A stretch of DNA of 64,000 bases from Pseudodonghicola flavimaris (GCF_030164425.1 NZ_JASNJD010000009.1:1-64000); one strand, 5' to 3'; positions 43,570-58,637 are shown, numbered from the stretch's first letter. Numbers and translations: made by a program. The notes: generated from the letters alone by a model not told the origin.

Positions 43570-43767
43570 ATGGCCACCACCAACCCCGTTCAGTTCATCC
43601 AGCAGGTCCGTGCCGAGATCGCCAAGGTCGTCTGGCCGACGCGGCGTGAGGTGTTCTTGACCACGGTCATGGTCTTCATCATGGCGGCGCTGGCTGCGAT
43701 TTTCTTTGCCCTGGTCGATCTGGGCATCCGCAGCGGTCTGCACGGCATTCTCACGATCTTCGGCTGA
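43570..43767 (+). CDS. secE: Preprotein translocase subunit SecE
   Basis: A 65-residue protein with the short alphaproteobacterial SecE layout: amphipathic QFIQQVRAEIAKVVWPTRRE followed by a single membrane helix (TTVMVFIMAALAAIFFALVD). SecE clamps SecY in the membrane. It precedes nusG as usual. Confidence 0.95.
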   Translation: MATTNPVQFIQQVRAEIAKVVWPTRREVFLTTVMVFIMAALAAIFFALVDLGIRSGLHGILTIFG

Positions 43768-43996
43768 TCCGGGCCGGGGCGCGGCGGCCTGACTGGTGTG
43801 GTCGCCGAAATCGTCCTGCCCCCTTGATCATTCGTCCCTATACTTGTAGGTGACCCCCTACCTTTGGGGTATGGCGTGCGGCGATTCGAGGCGCACGCCG
43901 ATTTTTATTCCGGGGGGCGCGGCGGCGCCGTGCGAGAGATTTCAAGACGACCCGGCGCATGTCGGGATCCGGACCAGGACAAGGACATCAAGGCTT

Positions 43997-44530
43997 ATGG
44001 CGAAGCGGTGGTATTCGGTCAGCGTTCTTTCGAATTTCGAAAAGAAGATCGCGGAACAGATCAGGACCGCGGCGGCCGAAAGCGGCCTCGACGATCAGAT
44101 CGATGAAGTGCTGGTGCCGACCGAAGAGGTCATCGAGGTGCGCCGGGGCAAGAAGATCAAGACCGAGCGCCGGTTCATGCCGGGCTACGTCCTGGTGCAT
44201 ATGGAAATGTCCGATCAGGGCTATCACCTGATCAGCTCGATCAACCGGGTGACCGGGTTCCTCGGGCCGCAGGGCCGGCCGATGCCGATGCGCGATGCCG
44301 AGGTCAACCAGATCCTCAACCGCGTTCAGGAAGGCGAGGAAGCCCCGCGCACCCTGATCAGCTTCGAGATCGGTGAACGGGTCAAGGTCAACGACGGTCC
44401 GTTCGAGGACTTCGACGGCATGATCGAGGAAGTCGACGAGGACAACCAGCGCCTGAAGGTGTCGGTGTCGATCTTCGGCCGGGAAACCCCGGTCGAGCTG
44501 GAATTCACTCAGGTCACCAAACAGGCCTGA
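43997..44530 (+). CDS. nusG: Transcription termination/antitermination protein NusG
   Basis: The 177-residue protein has the NGN domain ([20 protein letters not shown], then [14 protein letters not shown] and [14 protein letters not shown]) and the C-terminal KOW domain ([20 protein letters not shown]). It links RNA polymerase with Rho or ribosomal S10. The conserved start MAKRWYS at 43997 is preferred to a frame opening 150 bases earlier. Confidence 0.97.
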   Translation: MAKRWYSVSVLSNFEKKIAEQIRTAAAESGLDDQIDEVLVPTEEVIEVRRGKKIKTERRFMPGYVLVHMEMSDQGYHLISSINRVTGFLGPQGRPMPMRDAEVNQILNRVQEGEEAPRTLISFEIGERVKVNDGPFEDFDGMIEEVDEDNQRLKVSVSIFGRETPVELEFTQVTKQA

Positions 44531-44693
44531 GCGGACGCTCTCCGCGCCTGACGGCCGCTCCTCCTGCGCGAGGGTGGCCCGGCAGGGGTGGCGGGGCGAA
44601 ATCGTGGGAGGCGGAGGCCGCGCGCGGGCTCACCACACCACGGGCAACCTGGCCTGTCGACGCGTCGGCAGGTGCTGAAAAAGGAGATGGCCA

Positions 44694-45119
44694 ATGGCCA
44701 AGAAACTCATCGGGCAGCTCAAGCTGCAAGTCAAAGCCGGCCAGGCGAACCCGTCGCCGCCCGTCGGCCCGGCGCTGGGTCAGCGCGGCATCAACATCAT
44801 GGAATTCTGCAAGGCGTTCAACGCCAAGACTGCGGATATGGAGCCCGGTGCGCCGTGCCCGACCGTGATCAGCTACTATCAGGACAAGTCCTTCACCATG
44901 GACATCAAGACGCCGCCGGCGTCCTACTTCCTGAAAAAAGCTGCCAAGCTGCAATCGGGTTCGAAAACCCCGGGTCGCGCCGTTGCCGGTTCGGTGACCG
45001 TGGCACAGGTGAAAGAGATCGCCGAAGCCAAGATGAAAGATCTGAACGCCAACGACATCGATGGCGCCATGCAGATCATCCTGGGCTCCGCCCGCTCCAT
45101 GGGCATCGAGGTGAAGTAA
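44694..45119 (+). CDS. rplK: 50S ribosomal protein L11
   Basis: A 141-residue L11 with [20 protein letters not shown] and [15 protein letters not shown] at the N terminus and the rRNA-binding C-terminal domain. GGAGATGGCC precedes the start. Its stop (TAA) is one base before rplA, so the pair is tightly coupled. Confidence 0.98.
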   Translation: MAKKLIGQLKLQVKAGQANPSPPVGPALGQRGINIMEFCKAFNAKTADMEPGAPCPTVISYYQDKSFTMDIKTPPASYFLKKAAKLQSGSKTPGRAVAGSVTVAQVKEIAEAKMKDLNANDIDGAMQIILGSARSMGIEVK

Positions 45120-45120
45120 G

Positions 45121-45819
45121 ATGGCAAAGCTCGGTAAACGTACCCGCGCCGCGCGCGAAGCCTTCGCAGGCAAGGAAGACATCACCGTCGAGGAAGCCGT
45201 TGCCCTGATCAAGGCGAACGCCTCGGCCAAGTTCGACGAAACCGTCGAGATCGCGATGAACCTGGGCGTCGATCCGCGTCACGCAGACCAGATGGTCCGC
45301 GGTGTGGTCGGCCTGCCGAACGGCACCGGCAAGGACGTCCGCGTTGCGGTCTTCGCCCGTGGCCCGAAAGCGGATGAAGCCACCGCAGCCGGTGCGGACA
45401 TCGTTGGCGCCGAAGACCTGATGGAAACCATCCAGGGCGGCACCATCGAATTCGATCGCTGCATCGCCACCCCGGACATGATGCCGATCGTCGGCCGCCT
45501 GGGTAAGATCCTCGGCCCGCGCAACCTGATGCCGAACCCCAAGGTCGGCACGGTGACCATGGATGTCGCTCAGGCCGTGCAGAACGCCAAGGGCGGTGAA
45601 GTCCAGTTCAAGGCGGAGAAAGCCGGTGTGGTCCATGCCGGTGTCGGCAAGGTCTCCTTCGACGACGCCAAGCTGGTGGAAAACATCCGCGCCTTCATCG
45701 GCGCCGTGGCCCGCGCCAAACCGACCGGCGCCAAAGGCACCTACATGAAGAAGATCGCTCTGAGCTCGACCATGGGCCCGGGCGTCTCGATCGACGTCGC
45801 GAACGCTTCCGGCGAGTGA
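45121..45819 (+). CDS. rplA: 50S ribosomal protein L1
   Basis: A 232-residue L1 with typical [46 protein letters not shown] and the end [15 protein letters not shown]1 builds the ribosome L1 stalk and in many bacteria represses its own rplKA mRNA. A glycosyltransferase gene begins 10 bases after its stop. Confidence 0.98.
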   Translation: MAKLGKRTRAAREAFAGKEDITVEEAVALIKANASAKFDETVEIAMNLGVDPRHADQMVRGVVGLPNGTGKDVRVAVFARGPKADEATAAGADIVGAEDLMETIQGGTIEFDRCIATPDMMPIVGRLGKILGPRNLMPNPKVGTVTMDVAQAVQNAKGGEVQFKAEKAGVVHAGVGKVSFDDAKLVENIRAFIGAVARAKPTGAKGTYMKKIALSSTMGPGVSIDVANASGE

Positions 45820-45829
45820 TCGCAGGCTG

Positions 45830-46759
45830 ATGCAGGGCGAGTGGCGCGCCGCCGCGATCCTGAATGAGGGCCTCGCCGATACCCTGCGCTTCGCCGCGTG
45901 GTATCTTTCCGAGGGGGCCCATTCGCTCCTGCTGATGTTCGACAATCCCCAGGACCCCGCCATCGGGGTCCTGGACCCCGATCCCCGGATCACCTGCATT
46001 CCCTGCACGGCTGAGTTCTGGCGCGATCTGGGCATGGCGCCTGACGCCAATTTCCCAAAACGACAGAATGCCGCCCTGACCTGGGCTTATCGGCAGACGC
46101 GGGAGCCCTGGTTCCTGAACGTCGATGCCGATGAGTTCCTCTATGTCGAAGGGAGGTCGATCGCCGATCTGCTGGCGGCTGAGCCGGCGGATGTCGAGGC
46201 GGTGCGCATCATTACCGCCGAGGTGGTGACGCCGGTGCCGGCGCGAGCGGCGCTGCAGTTCCGCTTGCCGATGGAGCGGCCTGCGGCCAAGCGGGTCTAT
46301 CGCCGGGATGCGCCGCTGTTCGGGCCCCGGCGGCGCGGGCTGATCGGTCACCCGCAGGGCAAATCCGCCACCCGCACTGGGCTCGCCGATGTGCGGGTGC
46401 GTCAGCATTGGGTGGAGCGAGCGGGCGGTGGCATCGTCGCGGAGCGCGAGATCGGCGCGGCGGAGCGCTGTTTCCTGCTGCACATGATCGGCCAGGACTT
46501 CGCCGCCTGGCGCCGCAAGCTCGACTGGCGCTCGGGTTCGCGCGGCTTCACCACGCCGCTGACCGAACGGATCGCGGCGGCGCGGGCCGAACCGGACGCG
46601 GAGGCGCGGCTGCAGGCGCTGCACGATGCGATGCACAAGATGGACGATGCCGCCCTGGCGCGGCTGGAGGCGGAGGGCGCCCGGCTGGAACTGGCGCTCG
46701 ATCTCGATGCCCCGGCGCGCGGGATGTTCGGCGCAGCCTTCGCCCCGGCACTGACCTGA
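45830..46759 (+). CDS. Glycosyltransferase family 2 protein (Glyco_tranf_2_4 type)
   Basis: A 309-residue protein with AAILNEGLADTLRFAAWYLS at the N terminus, FPKRQNAALTWAYRQT, and the metal/nucleotide-sugar DxD in FLNVDADEFLYVEG; a C-terminal helical part follows. This is the PF13704-like group of cytoplasmic glycosyltransferases used for surface sugars; donor and acceptor are unknown. It sits between rplA and the rplJ leader, where I expect no such gene, and starts 10 bases after rplA, so it probably rides on the rplKA transcript. Confidence 0.85.
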   Translation: MQGEWRAAAILNEGLADTLRFAAWYLSEGAHSLLLMFDNPQDPAIGVLDPDPRITCIPCTAEFWRDLGMAPDANFPKRQNAALTWAYRQTREPWFLNVDADEFLYVEGRSIADLLAAEPADVEAVRIITAEVVTPVPARAALQFRLPMERPAAKRVYRRDAPLFGPRRRGLIGHPQGKSATRTGLADVRVRQHWVERAGGGIVAEREIGAAERCFLLHMIGQDFAAWRRKLDWRSGSRGFTTPLTERIAAARAEPDAEARLQALHDAMHKMDDAALARLEAEGARLELALDLDAPARGMFGAAFAPALT

Positions 46760-46854
46760 TCCGCGCCGGTCCGATTGGCGGTATGCCGGATCGGGAAAAG
46801 ACGCGGGCGGGCGTTTTACCCCTTGGAAACCCCCTGATTTCGTCCTAAGTACAC

Positions 46855-47085
46855 CCCCGAGGTAAAGCGTGCGATTCGTCGTGCGCTTTATTTCGTTTCG
46901 TCCAAGACGGTGGGTGGGGTCCTCGTGGCGCCTTAATATCCTGCCTGAGACGGGAAAGACCAGATTGGCCGGGGGCTATGCCTTCGGGTGATTTTTGGCC
47001 AACCCGTATTTCGGACCTGAACGCCGGATCTGATCCGGCAAACTTGAGCCGGGACGCGGGTTATGCGTCCCAAACTTGGAGAGAA
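46855..47085 (+). ncRNA. Ribosomal protein L10 leader (rplJL mRNA 5' region)
   Basis: A strongly structured stretch before rplJ. It shows a stem TAAAGCG/CGCTTTA (46863-46890), a TTGGCC/GGCCAA stem (46965-47002) enclosing GCC-TTCG-GGTGA like the L10-binding kink-turn, CCGGAT-CTG-ATCCGG, and GGGACGC/GCGTCCC. L10-L12 is known to bind such a leader to hold down rplJL translation. The exact transcription start is not determined. Confidence 0.65.
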
Positions 47086-47087
47086 CT

Positions 47088-47606
47088 GTGGATAGAGCCC
47101 AGAAAGAGAAAGTGGTCGAGGAACTCGGCCAAATCTTCGAAAGCTCTGGCGTTGTGGTGGTTGCCCACTACACCGGTCTGACAGTTGCTGAGATGCAGGA
47201 CCTGCGTTCGCGTGCACGCGAAGTCGGTGGGGCCGTGCGTGTTGCCAAGAACAAGCTCGCCAAAATCGCCCTTGAGGGTAAGCCCTGTGAAAGCATGGCA
47301 GACCTGCTGACCGGGATGACCGTTCTGACCTATTCCGAGGATCCTGTGGCTGCGGCCAAGGTTGCCGAGGACTTCGCCAAGGAGAACAAAAAGTTCGAAA
47401 TCCTTGGCGGTGCAATGGGTGAGACCGCTCTGGACCGGGCTGGTGTCGAGGCCGTGTCGAAAATGCCGTCGCGCGAGGAGCTCATTGCCTCCATCGTCGG
47501 CTGCATCGGCGCACCTGCCTCCAACATCGCCGGCGCGATTGGCGCACCTGCAAGCAACATCGCAAGCATCCTTTCGACCATCGAAGAGAAGGCGGAAGCC
47601 GCGTAA
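47088..47606 (+). CDS. rplJ: 50S ribosomal protein L10
   Basis: A 172-residue L10 beginning with GTG: (M)[19 protein letters not shown], then [18 protein letters not shown] and [11 protein letters not shown]; the C-terminal helix binds L7/L12 dimers. GTG at 47088 with GGAGAG upstream gives the conserved alphaproteobacterial N terminus; a TTG four codons earlier does not. Confidence 0.97.
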   Translation: MDRAQKEKVVEELGQIFESSGVVVVAHYTGLTVAEMQDLRSRAREVGGAVRVAKNKLAKIALEGKPCESMADLLTGMTVLTYSEDPVAAAKVAEDFAKENKKFEILGGAMGETALDRAGVEAVSKMPSREELIASIVGCIGAPASNIAGAIGAPASNIASILSTIEEKAEAA

Positions 47607-47687
47607 GCGGATTGTGACATGTCCTGACCGGCGTAGGGATGATCCCCTCACGTTGGAACACACATCTAAACGGAAAGAGCTGATAAA

Positions 47688-48065
47688 ATGGCTGATCTGA
47701 AGAAACTGGCAGAAGAGATCGTTGGTCTGACCCTGCTGGAAGCCCAGGAACTGAAAACCATCCTGAAAGACGAGTACGGCATCGAGCCCGCCGCTGGCGG
47801 CGCTGTGATGATGGCCGGCCCGGCAGGCGACGCCGGTGGCGCTGCCGAAGAAGAAAAAACCGAATTCGACGTCGTTCTGAAGAACGCCGGCGCTTCGAAA
47901 ATCAACGTGATCAAAGAAGTTCGCGGCATCACCGGCCTGGGCCTGAAAGAAGCCAAGGAACTGGTCGAAGCCGGCGGCAAGATCAAAGAAGGCATCGAGA
48001 AAGCCGAAGCCGAAGAGATCAAAGCGAAGCTGGAAGCAGCTGGCGCCGAGGTCGAGTTGGCCTAA
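47688..48065 (+). CDS. rplL: 50S ribosomal protein L7/L12
   Basis: A 125-residue acidic protein: N-terminal dimerisation part ([20 protein letters not shown]), Ala/Gly-rich hinge and conserved C-terminal domain ([20 protein letters not shown]). It recruits translation factors. It follows rplJ with GGAAAGAG as ribosome site. Confidence 0.98.
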   Translation: MADLKKLAEEIVGLTLLEAQELKTILKDEYGIEPAAGGAVMMAGPAGDAGGAAEEEKTEFDVVLKNAGASKINVIKEVRGITGLGLKEAKELVEAGGKIKEGIEKAEAEEIKAKLEAAGAEVELA

Positions 48066-48104
48066 GCCAGACGCGGTGCGCACAGACGTACCGTTCGAAT
48101 GTGA

Positions 48105-48133
48105 GGCTGGATCCGGGGAATCCGGGTCCAGCC
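48105..48133 (+). promoter_or_regulatory. Hairpin between rplL and rpoB (attenuator or RNase III site candidate)
   Basis: A 10-bp stem GGCTGGATCC/GGGTCCAGCC with one T-G pair and a 9-base loop, without a T run. In E. coli the same gap holds an attenuator and an RNase III site, so a similar role is likely. The rest of the 256-base gap shows no gene. Confidence 0.4.
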
Positions 48134-48321
48134 GAACCTGTCTCAGAAAGGACCCCGCCGCAGATCGGGATCTTTTCTAAGGCGTGGTTCAGCCGATCGG
48201 GAAGGTCGCCAGTCGGGACGGCGGCCGTGAATTGATCACAGAACACGTAGTCTCTGATGGGCAAGCGGCCGGTGCCCGGCGGCCGTCTTGTCCGGTGAGA
48301 AACTGAAAGGTGACCACTGAC

Positions 48322-52458
<4,137 letters not shown>

Positions 52459-52466
52459 GGGGAGCA

Positions 52467-52511
52467 AGATTTTTCGAAAAATCTCGGCAAGTTTCTTCAC
52501 AGAAACTTGCC
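52467..52511. repeat. Double hairpin between rpoB and rpoC
   Basis: Two perfect palindromic elements side by side: AGATTTTTCGAAAAATCT (52467-52484) and GGCAAGTTTC-TTCACA-GAAACTTGCC (52486-52511). They are strongly AT-biased compared with the flanking genes. No T run follows, so a simple terminator is unlikely; a processing or mRNA-stabilising element is more plausible. Confidence 0.6.
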
Positions 52512-52549
52512 GCCCCTTCCTGCCCGACGCGCGAATTTGAGGTATCAAA

Positions 52550-55500
52550 ATGAACCAGGAACTGACGAACAACCCGTTCAACCCGCTGACCCCGCCCAAG
52601 GTCTTTGACGAAATCAAGGTCTCTCTGGCCAGCCCGGAACGGATCCTCTCGTGGTCCTATGGCGAGATCAAGAAGCCCGAAACCATCAACTACCGCACCT
52701 TCAAGCCGGAGCGGGACGGGCTGTTCTGCGCCCGTATCTTCGGCCCGATCAAGGACTACGAGTGCCTGTGCGGCAAATACAAACGGATGAAGTATCGCGG
52801 CGTCGTCTGCGAGAAATGCGGCGTTGAAGTCACGCTGCAGAAGGTCCGTCGCGAGCGTATGGGCCACATCGAGCTGGCCGCGCCCGTCGCCCATATCTGG
52901 TTCCTGAAATCGCTGCCCTCCCGCATCGGCCTGATGCTGGACATGACCCTGCGCGATCTGGAACGGGTGCTCTATTTCGAGAACTACGTGGTGATCGAAC
53001 CCGGCCTGACCGACCTGCAATACGGCCAGATGCTCACCGAAGAAGAGTATATGGACGCGCAGGACGCTTACGGCATGGACGCCTTCACGGCGAACATCGG
53101 CGCCGAAGCCATCCGCGAAATGCTGCAGAACATCGACCTCGAAGCCGAGGCCGAGCAGCTGCGCGCCGACCTGGCCGAAGCCACCGGTGAGCTGAAGCCG
53201 AAGAAGATCATCAAGCGTCTGAAAGTGGTCGAATCCTTCCTGGAATCGGGCAACCGTCCGGAATGGATGGTGATGACCGTGATCCCGGTGATCCCGCCGG
53301 AACTGCGTCCGCTGGTGCCTCTGGACGGTGGCCGCTTCGCGACCTCAGACCTGAACGACCTCTATCGCCGCGTGATCAACCGGAACAACCGTCTGAAACG
53401 GCTGATCGAGCTGCGCGCGCCCGACATCATCGTCCGCAACGAAAAGCGGATGCTGCAGGAATCGGTCGACGCCCTGTTCGACAACGGTCGTCGCGGCCGT
53501 GTCATCACCGGCGCCAACAAGCGCCCGCTGAAGTCGCTCTCCGACATGCTGAAGGGGAAACAGGGTCGTTTCCGTCAGAACCTTCTGGGTAAACGCGTCG
53601 ACTTCTCCGGCCGCTCGGTCATCGTGACCGGTCCCGAGCTGAAGCTGCACCAGTGCGGCCTGCCGAAGAAGATGGCGCTGGAGCTGTTCAAGCCGTTCAT
53701 CTACTCGCGGCTGGAAGCCAAGGGCCTGTCCTCGACCGTGAAGCAGGCCAAGAAACTGGTGGAGAAAGAGCGTCCCGAAGTCTGGGATATCCTTGACGAA
53801 GTGATCCGCGAACACCCGGTGATGCTGAACCGGGCGCCGACGCTGCACCGTCTGGGCATCCAGGCCTTCGAACCCACGCTGATCGAAGGCAAGGCGATCC
53901 AGCTGCACCCGCTGGTCTGCTCGGCCTTCAACGCCGACTTCGACGGTGACCAGATGGCCGTGCACGTGCCGCTGAGCCTTGAGGCCCAGCTGGAAGCGCG
54001 CGTCCTGATGATGTCCACGAACAACGTGCTGTCGCCCGCAAACGGCGCGCCGATCATCGTGCCGTCGCAGGATATGATCCTCGGTCTCTACTACGTGACC
54101 ATGCAGCGCGACGGCATGCCGGGCGAAGGCATGGTGTTCGGCTCGATCGACGAGGTTCAGCACGCGCTGGACGCCGGTGTCGTGCATCTGCACACCAAGA
54201 TCACCGCGCGGATCCTGCAGATTGACGAAGAGGGCAACGAGGTTCTCAAACGGTATGAAACCACCCCGGGCCGTGTGCGCCTGGGCGCGCTTCTGCCGCT
54301 GAACGCCAAGGCGCCCTTCGAGTTGGTCAACCGCCTGCTGCGGAAGAAAGAGGTGCAGCAGGTCATCGATACCGTCTACCGCTACTGCGGTCAGAAAGAG
54401 TCGGTGATCTTCTGTGACCAGATCATGAGCCTGGGCTTCAAGGAAGCGTTCAAGGCCGGCATCTCCTTCGGCAAGGACGACATGGTGATCCCGGACAACA
54501 AGTGGGACATCGTCGAGGACACCCGCGAACAGGTGAAGGACTTTGAACAACAGTACATGGACGGCCTGATCACCCAGGGCGAAAAGTACAACAAAGTCGT
54601 CGATGCCTGGTCGAAGTGTAACGACCGCGTCACCGATGCGATGATGGGCTCGATCTCGGCTGTCAAACACGACGAGAACGGTGCCGACATGGAACCGAAC
54701 TCGGTCTACATGATGGCGCACTCCGGGGCCCGGGGCTCGGTCACGCAGATGAAACAGCTGGGCGGGATGCGCGGCCTGATGGCGAAGCCGAACGGCGACA
54801 TCATCGAGACGCCGATCATTTCGAACTTCAAGGAAGGCCTGACCGTGCTGGAGTACTTCAACTCCACCCACGGCGCGCGGAAAGGTCTGTCCGACACCGC
54901 TCTGAAAACCGCGAACTCGGGCTATCTGACCCGGCGTCTGGTGGACGTGGCGCAGGACTGCATCGTGCGGGCGCACGATTGCGGCACCGACAATGCGATC
55001 ACCGTCGAAGCGGCCGTCAACGACGGCGAAGTGGTGGCCAGCCTGGGCGAACGCATCCTGGGTCGTGTCGCGGCCGAGGATATCGTGCGGCCCGGCTCGG
55101 ACGAGGTGATCGTCGCCATCGGTCAGCTGATCGACGAGCGCATGGCCGACAATATCGAAGAGGCCGGCATCCAGACCGCCCGCATCCGCAGCCCGCTGAC
55201 CTGCGAGGCCGAGGAAGGCGTCTGTGCCATGTGCTACGGGCGTGACCTTGCCCGCGGCACCATGGTCAACACCGGTGAGGCCGTCGGCATCATCGCGGCC
55301 CAGTCGATCGGTGAACCCGGCACCCAGCTGACGATGCGGACCTTCCACATCGGCGGCGTTGCCCAGGGTGGTCAGCAGTCCTTCCAGGAAGCCGGCCAAG
55401 ACGGTGTCGTCAGCTTCGAGAACCCGACGCTGCTGGAAAACGCCAACGGCGAGATGCTGGTGGTCGGCCGCAACATGAAGCTGCTGATCAAGGACGACGC

Positions 55501-56791
55501 CGGCGAGGAGCGGGCCAGCTACAAGCTGGGTTACGGCACCAAGCTGTTCGTCTCCGAAGGCGCCCAGGTGTCGCGTGGCGACAAACTGTTCGAATGGGAT
55601 CCCTACACCCTGCCGATCATCGCCGAGAAATCGGGGACCGCGAAATATGTCGACCTGGTTTCGGGTGTCGCCGTCCGCGACGAGACCGACGAAGCCACCG
55701 GCATGACCCAGAAGATCGTGATCGACTGGCGCGCCGCACCGAAAGGCAACGAGCTGAAACCGGAAATCATCCTGGTCGACGCCGATGGCGAGCCGGTGCG
55801 CAACGATGCGGGCAACCCGGTGACCTATCCGATGTCGGTGGACGCGATTCTGTCGATCGAGGAAGGCCAGTCGGTGCAGGCCGGTGACGTTGTCGCGCGT
55901 ATCCCGCGCGAAGGGGCCAAGACCAAGGACATCACCGGTGGTCTGCCGCGTGTGGCCGAACTGTTCGAAGCCCGTCGTCCCAAGGACCACGCCATCATCG
56001 CCGAGATCGACGGCTATGTCCGCTTCGGGCGCGACTACAAGAACAAGCGTCGCATCTCGATCGAGCCGGCGGACGAAAGCCTGGAGCCCGTGGAATACAT
56101 GGTGCCGAAGGGCAAGCACATCCCGGTGCAGGAAGGCGACTTCGTGCAGAAGGGCGACTACATCATGGACGGCAACCCGGCGCCGCACGACATCCTCTCC
56201 ATCATGGGGGTCGAGGCGCTGGCGAACTACATGATCGACGAGGTGCAGGACGTCTACCGGCTGCAGGGCGTGAAGATCAACGACAAGCACATCGAGGTGA
56301 TCGTTCGCCAGATGCTGCAGAAGTGGGAGATCTCGGAAAGCGGCGATACCACGCTGCTGAAGGGCGAACACGTCGACAAGCAGGAGTTCGATCAGGCCAA
56401 CGAGAAAGCCATTGCCAAGGGCGGTCGCCCGGCGCAGGGCGAGCCGATCCTTCTCGGGATCACCAAGGCGTCGCTGCAGACCCGCAGCTTCATCTCGGCG
56501 GCCTCCTTCCAGGAAACCACCCGCGTGCTGACCGAGGCCTCGGTTCAGGGCAAGCGCGACAAGCTGGTCGGCCTGAAAGAGAACGTCATCGTGGGTCGTC
56601 TGATCCCCGCCGGCACCGGCGGCGCCACCCAGCGTGTGCGCCATATCGCGCAGCAGCGTGACAACGTGGTGATCGAAGCCCGCCGTGAGGAAGCCGAAGC
56701 CGCCGCCGCCCTGGCCGCGCCGATGGCCGACGACATCATCGGCGGTGACGAGTTCGACAATCTGGTGGAAACGCCGGAAAGCCGCGATTGA
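52550..56791 (+). CDS. rpoC: DNA-directed RNA polymerase subunit beta-prime
   Basis: A 1413-residue beta-prime subunit, complete. It shows the zinc-binding [20 protein letters not shown] near residue 70, the active-site [12 protein letters not shown], the trigger-loop/bridge-helix region ([20 protein letters not shown]) and the second zinc site ([17 protein letters not shown]). It forms the catalytic centre with RpoB. A terminator lies directly after it. Confidence 0.98.
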   Translation: MNQELTNNPFNPLTPPKVFDEIKVSLASPERILSWSYGEIKKPETINYRTFKPERDGLFCARIFGPIKDYECLCGKYKRMKYRGVVCEKCGVEVTLQKVRRERMGHIELAAPVAHIWFLKSLPSRIGLMLDMTLRDLERVLYFENYVVIEPGLTDLQYGQMLTEEEYMDAQDAYGMDAFTANIGAEAIREMLQNIDLEAEAEQLRADLAEATGELKPKKIIKRLKVVESFLESGNRPEWMVMTVIPVIPPELRPLVPLDGGRFATSDLNDLYRRVINRNNRLKRLIELRAPDIIVRNEKRMLQESVDALFDNGRRGRVITGANKRPLKSLSDMLKGKQGRFRQNLLGKRVDFSGRSVIVTGPELKLHQCGLPKKMALELFKPFIYSRLEAKGLSSTVKQAKKLVEKERPEVWDILDEVIREHPVMLNRAPTLHRLGIQAFEPTLIEGKAIQLHPLVCSAFNADFDGDQMAVHVPLSLEAQLEARVLMMSTNNVLSPANGAPIIVPSQDMILGLYYVTMQRDGMPGEGMVFGSIDEVQHALDAGVVHLHTKITARILQIDEEGNEVLKRYETTPGRVRLGALLPLNAKAPFELVNRLLRKKEVQQVIDTVYRYCGQKESVIFCDQIMSLGFKEAFKAGISFGKDDMVIPDNKWDIVEDTREQVKDFEQQYMDGLITQGEKYNKVVDAWSKCNDRVTDAMMGSISAVKHDENGADMEPNSVYMMAHSGARGSVTQMKQLGGMRGLMAKPNGDIIETPIISNFKEGLTVLEYFNSTHGARKGLSDTALKTANSGYLTRRLVDVAQDCIVRAHDCGTDNAITVEAAVNDGEVVASLGERILGRVAAEDIVRPGSDEVIVAIGQLIDERMADNIEEAGIQTARIRSPLTCEAEEGVCAMCYGRDLARGTMVNTGEAVGIIAAQSIGEPGTQLTMRTFHIGGVAQGGQQSFQEAGQDGVVSFENPTLLENANGEMLVVGRNMKLLIKDDAGEERASYKLGYGTKLFVSEGAQVSRGDKLFEWDPYTLPIIAEKSGTAKYVDLVSGVAVRDETDEATGMTQKIVIDWRAAPKGNELKPEIILVDADGEPVRNDAGNPVTYPMSVDAILSIEEGQSVQAGDVVARIPREGAKTKDITGGLPRVAELFEARRPKDHAIIAEIDGYVRFGRDYKNKRRISIEPADESLEPVEYMVPKGKHIPVQEGDFVQKGDYIMDGNPAPHDILSIMGVEALANYMIDEVQDVYRLQGVKINDKHIEVIVRQMLQKWEISESGDTTLLKGEHVDKQEFDQANEKAIAKGGRPAQGEPILLGITKASLQTRSFISAASFQETTRVLTEASVQGKRDKLVGLKENVIVGRLIPAGTGGATQRVRHIAQQRDNVVIEARREEAEAAAALAAPMADDIIGGDEFDNLVETPESRD

Positions 56792-56820
56792 TCATCGCTC
56801 TGTCACGATAAGACATCAGA

Positions 56821-56848
56821 CCCCCGCGGCCCGTCCGCGGGGGTTTTT
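56821..56848 (+). terminator. Rho-independent terminator after rpoC
   Basis: Perfect 9-bp stem CCCCCGCGG/CCGCGGGGG with 5-base loop CCCGT and TTTTT tail, 29 bases after the rpoC stop. It ends the rplJL-rpoBC transcript and separates it from the following glycosyltransferase. Confidence 0.92.
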
Positions 56849-56943
56849 CTTTGCTCCGGGCGGCGCCGGTGGCGCCGATTGCCGCTTTCCTTCCGGCGGG
56901 CGGCGGTGTTTTCTGGGGGAACGGCAAGACGGAGTGAGCGGGC

Positions 56944-57750
56944 ATGGACCGGAAGGTCAAGACGGTGGGGCTGGTCAGATTTTCGGTGCTGACGCCGACC
57001 TATTATTCCGAACGCTTCAAGACACTCGAAGAGACCGCGGCGCATATCTTCGCGCCTGAGCGGATGGAGCTGCGGTTCAACCTGTTCGAAAAGCTCTGCC
57101 TGCCGTCGCTGGTGCGCCAGTCCGACCCCGAATTCGACATGGTGGTGCTGACCGCCGAGTCGATGCCGCCGCAGTATCTGGAGCGACTTCTGGACCTGAT
57201 CGAGCCACTGCCCAATATCCATTGTCTGCCGGTGGGGACCGAGAACCACTACAAGCTCCTGCAGAAGGGCTATAACGCGGTGTCGAAAGAGGGCTATTCC
57301 CACCGCATCCTGTTCCGGCTGGATGACGATGACGCGGTGGATATCGATTTCGTCAAGCGGACCAAGAAGATCGCCACGGCGATGCTGAAGCTGCAGGGGC
57401 CGAAAACGCCCTTCGTGATCGCCTATAACCGCGGGTTCTATGTGCGGTCCACCGGCGAGACGGCGGAGATCTTCGATGCCTGCGAACGCGCGCCCTTGTC
57501 GACGGGCACCACGCTGGTGGCGCCCTCGGGCAGCAGCTACAACCCCTATCGCTTCAACCACCGCAAGCTGGCGCAGCATTTCAACACCTATTCGGATATC
57601 TCTGTGCCGGCCTTCATCCGCACCATCCATGGCGACAACAAATCCAACCCGGCGCAGATGGGGTTGACCCACAAGATGGGCGAGGCGCAGATCGCCAAAG
57701 CGCTCAAACGCCATTTCGATGTGACGCCGGAGGCGCTGCGCGCGCTCTGA
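56944..57750 (+). CDS. Putative rhamnosyl transferase-like glycosyltransferase (PF11316 type)
   Basis: A 268-residue protein: GLVRFSVLTPTYYSERF at the N terminus, then ERMELRFNLFEKLCLPSLVR, FDMVVLTAESMPPQYLERL and the sugar-nucleotide DDDD cluster in FRLDDDDAVDIDFV. The layout matches the 'putative rhamnosyl transferase' family and is paralogous to the protein at 58604-59416. It lies after the rpoC terminator and before an EamA gene; donor and acceptor are unknown. Confidence 0.82.
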   Translation: MDRKVKTVGLVRFSVLTPTYYSERFKTLEETAAHIFAPERMELRFNLFEKLCLPSLVRQSDPEFDMVVLTAESMPPQYLERLLDLIEPLPNIHCLPVGTENHYKLLQKGYNAVSKEGYSHRILFRLDDDDAVDIDFVKRTKKIATAMLKLQGPKTPFVIAYNRGFYVRSTGETAEIFDACERAPLSTGTTLVAPSGSSYNPYRFNHRKLAQHFNTYSDISVPAFIRTIHGDNKSNPAQMGLTHKMGEAQIAKALKRHFDVTPEALRAL

Positions 57751-57755
57751 TCCCG

Positions 57756-58637
57756 ATGACACCGAATACCCGTGGGGCTGCCCTGATGATGGGCAGCACG
57801 GCCGCTTTCACCCTGAACGACACCTGCATCAAGGCCACCGGCGGCGAGGTGCCGCTGATGCAGCTTCTGACCCTGCGCGGCGGGGTGAGCTGCCTGCTGC
57901 TCTATCTCCTGGCGCGGTATCTGGGGGCGTTACGGCTGCGGCTGAGCCGGGGAGACCTGGGGCTTCTGGCGCTGCGCTCGGGGACCGAGGTGGTCGCCGC
58001 CTATCTGTTCCTGGTGGCCCTGATGACAATGCCGCTGGCCAATGTCACCGCCGTGCTACAGGTGCTGCCGCTGACCGTGACCCTGGGGGCGGCACTGGTC
58101 TTCGGTGAACGCATCGGCTGGCGGCGCCTGCTGGCGATCGGTCTTGGCTTTTGCGGCATGCTGCTGATCGTGCGGCCGGGGCCGGAGGGCTTCAGCCCGC
58201 ACACCGGCTATGTGCTGGCGGCGGTGCTCTGCGTCACGGTGCGCGATCTGGCCACCCGGCGGATGTCGTCGCATGTGCCGACGATGACCGTCACGGTCCT
58301 CTCCGCCTTTGCCGTTTTCGCCTGTGCCGGCATCGCCTCGCTATGGGAGGACTGGGCGCCGCTCGACACCGGCCATGTCGCGCTGATCGGCGGCTCGGCC
58401 ATCTTCGTGATGCTGGGCTATGTGCTCAGCGTCATGGTAATGCGGGTGGGAGAGGTCTCCTTCGTGGCGCCGTTCCGCTATACCGGGCTGATCTGGGCGC
58501 TGGTGCTGGGCTGGCTGGTGTTCGGCCACTGGCCGGCGCCGCTGACCCTGCTGGGCGTGGCGGTGGTGGCGGCGGCAGGGCTATTCACGCTCTATCGCGG
58601 GCGTCAGGTGGCGGTGGAGAACACCCGCCGCACCTGA
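57756..58637 (+). CDS. EamA/DMT family transporter
   Basis: A 293-residue protein with ten predicted membrane helices in two EamA repeats. TLNDTCIKATGGEVPLMQLL and the repeat border ALVFGERIGWRRLLAIGLGF are in the first, and GEVSFVAPFRYTGLIWALVL with FGHWPAPLTLLGVAVVAAAG in the second. Its substrate is unknown. It starts 5 bases after the glycosyltransferase stop and its end overlaps the converging glycosyltransferase by 34 bases. Confidence 0.86.
   Translation: MTPNTRGAALMMGSTAAFTLNDTCIKATGGEVPLMQLLTLRGGVSCLLLYLLARYLGALRLRLSRGDLGLLALRSGTEVVAAYLFLVALMTMPLANVTAVLQVLPLTVTLGAALVFGERIGWRRLLAIGLGFCGMLLIVRPGPEGFSPHTGYVLAAVLCVTVRDLATRRMSSHVPTMTVTVLSAFAVFACAGIASLWEDWAPLDTGHVALIGGSAIFVMLGYVLSVMVMRVGEVSFVAPFRYTGLIWALVLGWLVFGHWPAPLTLLGVAVVAAAGLFTLYRGRQVAVENTRRT

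Noticed and set aside
9001-43600. Direct repeat of the tRNA-Trp 3' end as right attachment site
   Set aside because: I looked near secE and in the gaps of the island for GGTTCGAACCCTGC-like sequence and found none, nor an integrase gene.
46815-46850. Promoter TTGGAA-N17-TAAGTA before the L10 leader
   Set aside because: The -35 and spacing are acceptable but the -10 matches the consensus too poorly to report as a feature.
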